DNA of 5,104 nucleotides from Acidimicrobiia bacterium (GTDB lineage: Bacteria; Actinomycetota; Acidimicrobiia; Spongiisociales; ZC4RG35), in contig QIDW01000334.1 of NCBI GenBank assembly GCA_003230435.1, forward strand, positions 1-5,104, given 5' to 3'. The stretch's first letter is position 1. Every line of letters begins with the position of its first letter. Below, one piece after another: positions 1 through 4,757 of this stretch. The translations under genes were made by a program, and so were the position numbers. Below the pieces are notes generated by a model, which saw only the letters and a program-made list of their open reading frames with translations, had not been told where the DNA came from and searched no databases.

Positions 1-425
1 TCGAACCACCATTGGTGGCCAACAACCTCGACAACCATCGAGTCGGAGTCACATCCGGTGAGCTCGAACACAGCCGAGACCGTTGGCACCGAGATCGCCG
101 CAAGGATGAGGGCTGGGATGACGGTCCAAATCACCTCGAGCTTGGCGTTGCCGTGTAGTTGCTTTGGCTCCTCCGCGCCGTCCTTGCCCCGATCCCGGAA
201 AACGAAAACCATCACGACGATCGCACCCATCACCAGCACGAATACAGCAGCGGCGATCCAGAAGACCAACCAGAAGAGACCATCGATGCGCTCCGCATTC
301 GGACCAGCCGGCTCGAAGGTCGTCAACGGGGCATCCTGAATCTCAATAAGCGAGCACGATGCAAGAAGGACGGTCACGCCGACCAACGCAGCTAGACGAG
401 TTAAACGGGGTCGGAGCCGGACCAT
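1..425 (-). CDS. ctaC: Cytochrome c oxidase subunit II, N-terminal part (cut by left edge)
   Basis: Subunit II of aa3-type cytochrome oxidase accepts electrons from cytochrome c at its CuA centre. Reading leftward from ATG 425-423 gives 141 open codons with no stop. The protein starts with a basic segment (MVRLRPRLTR), a hydrophobic stretch and a lipobox LASC with Cys at residue 24, so it is a predicted lipoprotein. Two membrane helices follow, at about residues 50-77 and 97-120. The second carries the family pattern LEVIWTVIPALIL. The visible end, VVEVVGHQWWF (131-141), is the aromatic motif that opens the periplasmic CuA domain. The copper ligands lie outside the window. ATG 425 has no Shine-Dalgarno but a TATGAT box 9 nt upstream, so it may be leaderless. 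An in-frame TTG at 464-462 with AGGAG 9 nt upstream is an alternative that adds 13 residues. The family call is secure; the start is not. Confidence 0.93.
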   Translation of the reverse strand, partial: MVRLRPRLTRLAALVGVTVLLASCSLIEIQDAPLTTFEPAGPNAERIDGLFWLVFWIAAAVFVLVMGAIVVMVFVFRDRGKDGAEEPKQLHGNAKLEVIWTVIPALILAAISVPTVSAVFELTGCDSDSMVVEVVGHQWWF

Positions 426-434
426 CGGGACGGC

Positions 435-464
435 ATCATACGGAGAATCCCAGCGTCCGACCAA
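435..464 (-). promoter_or_regulatory. Probable promoter of ctaC, possibly giving a leaderless mRNA
   Basis: On the minus strand TATGAT (440-435) resembles a sigma-70-type -10 box. A weak -35 candidate, TTGGTC (464-459), lies 18 nt upstream. The -10 box ends 9 nt before ATG 425, a spacing suited to transcription starting at or very near the start codon. The same 9-mer CCGTATGAT precedes the HNH gene at a similar distance from its ATG, which supports both readings. The -35 match is only three of six, and it coincides with the alternative TTG start. Confidence 0.4.
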
Positions 465-501
465 CTTAGTGCTCTCCTACGTAAATACGGTCGCATGTTT
501 C

Positions 502-590
502 GGCGAGACAGGGGCGTCGCCTCGCCAGGACGCAGTACGAAGGCGCACCCTCAGCGGTGCGTCGAGGACGAGGACGCCGCGAGCGGCGTC
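502..590 (-). terminator. Cluster of three GC-rich hairpins in the spacer between the lipoprotein gene and ctaC
   Basis: The spacer 426-663 has no convincing gene. It holds GACGCCGC/GCGGCGTC (573-580 and 583-590, 2-nt loop), CGCACC/GGTGCG (544-549 and 556-561, 6-nt loop) and GGCGAG/CTCGCC (502-507 and 521-526, 13-nt loop). They lie 74-162 bases past the lipoprotein stop, where the upstream transcript could end. None is followed by a T run on either strand, so a standard intrinsic terminator is not shown. A pause site, a Rho-dependent end or a 5' leader structure are equally possible. GC-rich DNA yields such stems by chance. Confidence 0.3.
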
Positions 591-663
591 ATCTGTCCGT
601 TGAAACGTCAGCGTATTTGCGTTGGGGGGCACTTAGTTGCCACCTAGCTGGAAACCGGACGGA

Positions 664-1491
664 TCATGGAGACACGGCTTCGAACGCGCGGGATAGCTCG
701 TCGTCGGACGCGGCTCCCTCGAAGGCTGCCCGCACCATCCCTTCGGCGTCCGTCACGAAGACCCAGGTCTCGGAGGGAAGGCTCCAATCGGCAACCGAAG
801 GGACGGGTATCAGATCGTCTAGCGCGCTCGCCTGAATGTTCTCGTAAACCTCGACATGGACGTAGTTGAGGGACGGGAATCCAGCCGACAAATCCTTGAC
901 CTGGTCCAATAGCGGTCCACAGGCCTGCGTCGTGCACCAGGCGGGTGAGGCGAAGATGATCACCGTCGGGCCGGACTCGACTGCCTCAGCCACACTCAAC
1001 TCATAGAAGGACGGGTCCGGATTCGGGTCCGACGTCAAGTCGACCAGTTTGACATCGGCCGAGGTGCGGGTATCAGATCTGGGGGCGTCATCCCCCTGAC
1101 TCACCACAAGTGGATCCTCGACCGTCACCAGACCCACGGGCCCGAGCTCACCAAAACGACCGGCGTCGAGGGTTATCTGAAATGTCTCCGGTTCCGGAAT
1201 GTCCATGTAGAACGCGTAGAGACCTCGAACGTCGGGCACCAACCAGACAAACTCGCCGGTGTACTCGCCTAACGGCGAGCCAGTGCTATCTCGAAGCGTC
1301 GCAACCACCTCTACGTCGGGAGAGCCGAGAGATTCTCCGCTCTTGAAGTCGGCCAACGCCACCATCACTCGCTGCTCACCAACACCCACGCTTCCCGGGA
1401 ACGAGACGATCCGAGGAAACGCCGCGACATCGGAGGAGCAGGCCGCAAGCAAGAGACCACTGAGTGCCATCCCGACGATAAGAGGCTTCAG
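664..1491 (-). CDS. Thioredoxin-like domain lipoprotein
   Basis: Predicted exported lipoprotein, 275 residues if translation begins at CTG 1491-1489. That start gives M-K-P-L-I-V-G-M then a hydrophobic run and lipobox LAAC (Cys18), a textbook type II signal. The first in-frame ATG (1470) leaves only 10 uncharged residues before the Cys, a poor signal. Residues about 24-127 look like a beta-rich, Ig-type domain. Residues about 172-275 look like a thioredoxin fold: strand PTVIIFASPAWC, W185, C186 and C191 (Cys-x4-Cys instead of the usual Cys-x2-Cys), then a strand TWVFVTDAEGMVRAAF after candidate cis-Pro239. The CTG overlaps the ctaB stop in a CTGA junction, suggesting translational coupling, and ctaC lies downstream. 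A role in disulfide or copper handling for oxidase assembly is inferred from context and is not shown by motifs. I see no SCO-type CxxxC plus His copper site. The long upstream reading to 1647 lies inside ctaB and is not real. Confidence 0.83.
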   Translation of the reverse strand: MKPLIVGMALSGLLLAACSSDVAAFPRIVSFPGSVGVGEQRVMVALADFKSGESLGSPDVEVVATLRDSTGSPLGEYTGEFVWLVPDVRGLYAFYMDIPEPETFQITLDAGRFGELGPVGLVTVEDPLVVSQGDDAPRSDTRTSADVKLVDLTSDPNPDPSFYELSVAEAVESGPTVIIFASPAWCTTQACGPLLDQVKDLSAGFPSLNYVHVEVYENIQASALDDLIPVPSVADWSLPSETWVFVTDAEGMVRAAFEGAASDDELSRAFEAVSP

Positions 1492-2393
1492 AGCAGGACG
1501 TCCAGCATCACAGCGGCAAAAAGGACGGACAGATACACGGTCGATGTGGTGAACAAGCGAATCGCCTGACTCGGCTCCCGATAGACCAGCCATGTATCCC
1601 AGATGAACCAAGACCCCAGGATGAGCGATGCCGTCAGGTATATCCACGACATGTCTCCTAGAGGCACGAGCAGCAAGGAAACACCCACCATCAGACCCGT
1701 ATAGAGCAGCATCCTTCTGGTGGTGGCCTCGACACCCACTACGACTGGAAGCATCGGGATCCCGGCCCGCTCGTAGTCATCCTTGTAACGCAGAGCCAGA
1801 GCCCAGAAGTGGGGTGGTGTCCAATAGAACACGACCAGGAACAGCACCCAGGCAGATACGCCGACAGTTCCCGTCACGGCCGCCCAGCCAACCAGCACCG
1901 GGGCCGCACCTGCGGCCCCTCCGATGACGATGTTCTGAACGGACTTTCGCTTTAGAGCGATGGTGTAGACGAACACATAGAAGAGAAGGGCAGCAGTGGA
2001 GATCGATGCGGCCAGAAGGTTGGTGGTCACCGCCAGCCAAACGAATCCGGCCACCCCGAGCACGATGCCGAACACCATTGCGTTGGTGGGAGGCACCTCG
2101 TGCCGGGCGAGCGGCCGATCACGAGTCCGATTCATCAGCTCATCGATGTCCCTGTCCAGGTAGCTGTTGAGCGCATTGGCCCCGGCGGCCGAGAGAGTTC
2201 CGCCGATGAGAGTGGTCAAAACCAGCCATGTGCCGGGCCAACCGTCCGCAGCCAGAACCATTGCCGGAACGGTGGTTATCAATAGCAATTCGATGATTCG
2301 CGGCTTGGTCAGAGCCACGTACGCGGCAACCCGAGAACGCATCACAGGGGAGGATTCCATTACGACTTGGGGGCCGTCGGAATCAGTCGACAT
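1488..2393 (-). CDS. ctaB: Protoheme IX farnesyltransferase (heme O synthase)
   Basis: Integral membrane prenyltransferase of the UbiA superfamily. It adds a farnesyl group to heme b to form heme O, the precursor of heme A for cytochrome oxidase. The 301-residue length is normal for the family. The first Asp-rich motif is NALNSYLDRDIDELMNRT (73-90), followed by RPL (93-95). The second conserved motif is YKDDYERAGIPMLPVV (203-218). LTKPRIIELLLITTVPAM (28-45) is the typical first helix entry, FYWTPPHFWALAL (189-201) is another signature, and about nine hydrophobic segments are visible. The start at 2393 is set by AAGGAG 7 nt upstream. A longer reading to 2588 would run through the divergent promoter region and into the HNH gene. 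The stop overlaps the probable CTG start of the lipoprotein gene, consistent with one operon serving the oxidase. I could not identify a convincing promoter between 2407 and 2545 on this strand. Confidence 0.95.
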   Translation of the reverse strand: MSTDSDGPQVVMESSPVMRSRVAAYVALTKPRIIELLLITTVPAMVLAADGWPGTWLVLTTLIGGTLSAAGANALNSYLDRDIDELMNRTRDRPLARHEVPPTNAMVFGIVLGVAGFVWLAVTTNLLAASISTAALLFYVFVYTIALKRKSVQNIVIGGAAGAAPVLVGWAAVTGTVGVSAWVLFLVVFYWTPPHFWALALRYKDDYERAGIPMLPVVVGVEATTRRMLLYTGLMVGVSLLLVPLGDMSWIYLTASLILGSWFIWDTWLVYREPSQAIRLFTTSTVYLSVLFAAVMLDVLL

Positions 2394-2400
2394 CGGCACT

Positions 2401-2406
2401 CTCCTT
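2401..2406 (-). promoter_or_regulatory. Shine-Dalgarno site of ctaB
   Basis: AAGGAG on the minus strand ends 7 nt before ATG 2393. It fixes that ATG as the start and rules out the 65-residue upstream extension. It is the strongest ribosome binding site in the window, in contrast to the absent or weak sites before ctaC at 425, the lipoprotein and the HNH gene. Confidence 0.85.
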
Positions 2407-2538
2407 CCAACCAAAGACGTGACCGGTGACGATAGACGCCACCCGAAAGAACCGAATCGAATCTGGTTTGATGGTGAAGATTCTTCGATTGTTCTCGTTT
2501 CGAGGGTCAGACCTCTGGAATCTGTCGGTGGGGTCCCG

Positions 2539-2544
2539 TATGAT
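2539..2544 (+). promoter_or_regulatory. Probable -10 box of the HNH gene
   Basis: TATGAT ends 8 nt before ATG 2553, which fits a leaderless or nearly leaderless transcript, and no Shine-Dalgarno is visible before that ATG. The box lies in CCGTATGAT, the same 9-mer as in the ctaC promoter. It is also part of an 11-nt palindrome CGTAT-G-ATACG (2537-2547), so the minus strand carries a -10-like TATCAT at the same place. I see no good -35 box. Confidence 0.5.
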
Positions 2545-2545
2545 A

Positions 2546-2559
2546 CGAACATATGTTCG
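2546..2559. promoter_or_regulatory. LexA-binding SOS box over the HNH gene start codon
   Basis: CGAACATATGTTCG is a perfect 14-bp palindrome. It matches the Gram-positive SOS box CGAAC-N4-GTTCG, including the purine-N-purine-pyrimidine core preference, and the actinobacterial form (T)CGAAC-N4-GTTCGA on all but the outermost left base. The ATG of the HNH gene (2553-2555) begins at the centre of symmetry, and the box starts 2 nt after the -10 hexamer. Bound LexA would therefore cover the transcription start and block expression until RecA-stimulated LexA self-cleavage after DNA damage. LexA boxes upstream of several 13E12-family genes are known in Mycobacterium tuberculosis, so the pairing has precedent. 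The LexA gene itself is not in this window. Confidence 0.85.
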
Positions 2560-3905
2560 ATACGGATGCGATTCTCGAGTTGACCCATGCCGAACTGGCT
2601 GGGGGGTCAGTGGAATCTGTGGAGTCTGACCGTCAGGTGTTGCCCAAGGATTTGGAGTTGATTGCTCCGGGTCCGTTTCTTGGCGCAGTGCTCGAGACCG
2701 TCGACCCGACACGGCTGAATGGCCACGATGCTGTCCGTTATGTCAAGGCGAGTGCTCGCATGGAGGCACACTTCGCGGCGAAATGTCTGGCCGGCACTGC
2801 CGAGATTGCCTATTCGCCGCCGAGTGGTCCCGGTGCTGAGGTTGTCCGAAACCCAGAGGAACTCGAGTTTGCCTCCACCGAGGTGGCGACAGCCCTGACC
2901 TTGACACGTCGTGCTGCTGACGCCGAGATGGGTCTCGCCTTGCAACTTTGTGAACGTCTACCCGCAGTGTGGAGGGCTCTGGATGAGGGCCGGATCGATG
3001 TCAGACGGGCTCGGGAGTTCGACAAACAGACCGCCCATCTCCCAACCGGCGAAGCTCGTGATCTCGTCGATCGTGTCATCACCGACGCTACTGACCTCAC
3101 CACCGGCCAGCTCAGAGCCCGCCTCCAACGCCTGAGCCTGGAAGTAGACCCGCAAGCCGCTAAGACTCGATACGAGGAAGGCGTTGGTGAGCGCCGCCTC
3201 CAAAGGGAGGCCAATCCCGATGGGACCGCCAGTCTCTTGGGGCTCAACCTGGCACCCAACAAGACAGGAGCCGCCTTCACCAAGATCAACGACGTCGCCC
3301 AGCGCCTGAAACGAAAGGGGGATCCCCGGACCATGGATCAAATCCGCGCCGACGTGTTCCTCGACCTACTCCTTGGTGGCCACCGAGCCAGAACATCACG
3401 AAAAGGCTTTGTCGACATCCGGGTCGACTTGAAGACACTCACCGAGCTAACCGGGACTCCTGGAGAACTGGCCGGGTACGGCCCAGTCATCGCAGACATC
3501 GCCCGACAAGTAGCCCTTGACCAGCCAAACGCTGAGTTTCGGTTCGCGGTCACCAATGACGATGATCAGATAGTCCACGTCGGCACCACCAAACGGCGAC
3601 CCACCTCTTCGATGAAACGCCTGGTTCAGGCCCAGCATCCAACCTGTGTGTTCCGCGGCTGTCGGATGCCGGCAATCGACTGCGACATCGACCACCGCGT
3701 AGCGGTGGTCGAAGGTGGTCCCACGACTCCCTGCAACCTCACACCACTATGTCGACACCACCATCGGGCTAAACACGACGGTGGCTGGAAATATGTCAAA
3801 CATCGCGACGGATTCACTTTCATAAGCCCCCTCGGTCACCACTACACAAGCGGAGCCTTAAATCAGGAACGAGTTCAGCTCGTCGAGAATGCGGTCCGGA
3901 TGTGA
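2553..3905 (+). CDS. DUF222 / HNH endonuclease-family protein (13E12 repeat family)
   Basis: This 450-residue protein has the two-part layout of the actinobacterial 13E12 repeat family. An N-terminal helical DUF222 region spans about residues 40-290, including LTRRAADAEMGLALQLCERLP and WRALDEGRIDVRRAR. A C-terminal HNH module spans about 361-412. The module has a zinc-knuckle-type C365-x4-C370, DIDHR with H381, GGPTTPCNLTPLC with N395 and C400, and HHHRAKH ending at H408. All expected catalytic and metal-binding residues appear intact, so it is not an obvious decayed copy. The family is predicted to cut DNA; its biological role is poorly known. ATG 2553 is chosen because a -10 box precedes it by 8 nt and the LexA box is centred on it. 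The gene is on the opposite strand from all its neighbours, is divergent from ctaB, and overlaps the hydrolase gene tail to tail by 48 bp. It reads like an accessory, damage-inducible gene placed between housekeeping blocks. Confidence 0.93.
   Translation: MFDTDAILELTHAELAGGSVESVESDRQVLPKDLELIAPGPFLGAVLETVDPTRLNGHDAVRYVKASARMEAHFAAKCLAGTAEIAYSPPSGPGAEVVRNPEELEFASTEVATALTLTRRAADAEMGLALQLCERLPAVWRALDEGRIDVRRAREFDKQTAHLPTGEARDLVDRVITDATDLTTGQLRARLQRLSLEVDPQAAKTRYEEGVGERRLQREANPDGTASLLGLNLAPNKTGAAFTKINDVAQRLKRKGDPRTMDQIRADVFLDLLLGGHRARTSRKGFVDIRVDLKTLTELTGTPGELAGYGPVIADIARQVALDQPNAEFRFAVTNDDDQIVHVGTTKRRPTSSMKRLVQAQHPTCVFRGCRMPAIDCDIDHRVAVVEGGPTTPCNLTPLCRHHHRAKHDGGWKYVKHRDGFTFISPLGHHYTSGALNQERVQLVENAVRM
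3688..3712 (+). repeat. Perfect 11-bp inverted repeat inside the HNH active-site codons
   Basis: Arms TCGACCACCGC (3688-3698) and GCGGTGGTCGA (3702-3712) are separated by a 3-nt loop GTA. The hairpin covers the codons from Ile379 of DIDHR through Glu387. It could fold as a stable stem in mRNA or single-stranded DNA. No T run follows, so it is not an intrinsic terminator. The protein motif constrains these codons, so the symmetry may be accidental. Confidence 0.6.
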
Positions 3906-4757
3906 CCAGACCACCTCGTGGCGTGCTCCCACAACCTCGACAACTCTGGCTTCTGGAATCAGGCCGGCCAGCTCGTATTGCCATGCCGGCGGAACCAGCA
4001 GGTCATCTGTCGGGATGATCACCATGGTCTTGATTCCAAGCCTGCCTATCCATTGCCGCGAATTGAATCGCACAACAGCCAACGTCGCTTGTGCTCCGGT
4101 GTCGGGGATTCGCCGATGAGTCTCTTCCCACAACCAACGGCTATGCCGGCGCTCTACGGCACCGGTGGCGAGGAGGTATCCGGTGCGAACCTCTGGAGTG
4201 CCGACACCTGTGAATCGCTCCCACGCCCTTGTGAGAATGGCACCCACCTGTCGGATCCACTTCATGTCGTCGGGATGGGAAGCGAATGTGGCTATCAAGA
4301 CGAGGCTCGATACTCGACCGGGGTGACGGTAGGCGAGAGCCTGGGCGATGGCCCCGCCCATCGAGTAACCCACAACATCTATGGCCCCGATGCCGAGATC
4401 GTCAAGGACGGCAGCGATGTCGTCTGCAACATCCTCAACTTCATATCGCTGTGATGCCTGAGGGGCCATTCCGTGGTTGCGATGGTCGACCATGATCACC
4501 CGTCGATAAGTGGCCAGTTTCGGACCGATCTGATACCACTCCCCGAGAGAGGAGCCCCCCAAACCATGGATCAGAAGGATCGGATCGCCGTCCTCCGGCC
4601 CGGCCTCACGAACAAGAAACTCCTCGTCACCGACGAAAACCGTTCGCCCCGACAATCGCCAGGGATGCCCCTGGGGGGCCTTGAATTGTGGCTTGAAGGT
4701 CGGCCCAAAGAGTCTCCATACCAGCCAGGAGCGAAATACCCATCGCAGCAACCTCAT
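3858..4757 (-). CDS. Alpha/beta-fold hydrolase
   Basis: This 299-residue hydrolase has a complete alpha/beta fold signature. HGLGG (64-68) supplies the oxyanion hole, DHRNHG (91-96) is the usual turn after strand 4, and GYSMGG (130-135) is the nucleophile elbow with Ser132. PTDDLLVP (249-256) supplies the acid, probably Asp252, and His280 completes the triad. The substrate cannot be read from the sequence; esterases, C-C hydrolases and haloperoxidase-like enzymes share these motifs. The N-terminus, MRLLRWVFRSWLVWRLF, is rich in Trp, Leu and Arg and may be a membrane-associating helix or a weak signal anchor. ATG 4757 is chosen because it forms an ATGA overlap with the ferredoxin stop, with GGAG 10 nt upstream, so the pair is probably translationally coupled. 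The 3' end overlaps the convergent HNH gene by 48 bp, about the last 15 codons of each. Confidence 0.9.
   Translation of the reverse strand: MRLLRWVFRSWLVWRLFGPTFKPQFKAPQGHPWRLSGRTVFVGDEEFLVREAGPEDGDPILLIHGLGGSSLGEWYQIGPKLATYRRVIMVDHRNHGMAPQASQRYEVEDVADDIAAVLDDLGIGAIDVVGYSMGGAIAQALAYRHPGRVSSLVLIATFASHPDDMKWIRQVGAILTRAWERFTGVGTPEVRTGYLLATGAVERRHSRWLWEETHRRIPDTGAQATLAVVRFNSRQWIGRLGIKTMVIIPTDDLLVPPAWQYELAGLIPEARVVEVVGARHEVVWSHPDRILDELNSFLI

Larger units (their letters stand above)
2504..2620 (+). repeat. Split direct repeat flanking the HNH gene start
   Basis: GGGTCAG followed by TGGAATCTGT occurs twice. In the first copy the two parts (2504-2510 and 2516-2525) are separated by ACCTC. In the second they are contiguous (2604-2620, inside the HNH coding region). 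The copies lie about 100 bp apart and bracket the -10 box and the LexA box. This could be a small duplication or chance. Confidence 0.35.

Noticed and set aside
557..835. Plus-strand 92-codon open frame in the spacer and lipoprotein 3' end
   Set aside because: Arg- and Ser-rich low-complexity translation, antisense to a real gene, with no ribosome binding site or family motif.
1492..1647. Upstream extension of the lipoprotein reading frame (52 residues)
   Set aside because: It lies wholly inside the ctaB coding region in another frame and places a proper lipoprotein signal in the middle of the protein.
2394..2588. Upstream extension of ctaB by 65 residues
   Set aside because: The extension is not membrane-like, crosses the divergent promoter and HNH start, and is ruled out by AAGGAG 7 nt before ATG 2393.
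2505..2631. 8-bp inverted repeat GGTCAGAC / GTCTGACC around the SOS promoter
   Set aside because: Short arms more than 110 bp apart are expected by chance, and it overlaps the better supported direct repeat.
2810..3334. Minus-strand 174-codon open frame inside the HNH gene
   Set aside because: Arg/Ser/Ala-rich translation typical of a GC-rich shadow frame, antisense to a clear DUF222 domain.
3918..4454. Plus-strand 178-codon open frame antisense to the hydrolase gene
   Set aside because: No recognisable domain; the opposite strand encodes a hydrolase with a complete triad.
3330..4573. Repeated 11-mer ACCATGGATCA at 3330-3340 and 4563-4573
   Set aside because: Both copies are inside unrelated coding regions in different contexts; most likely chance.
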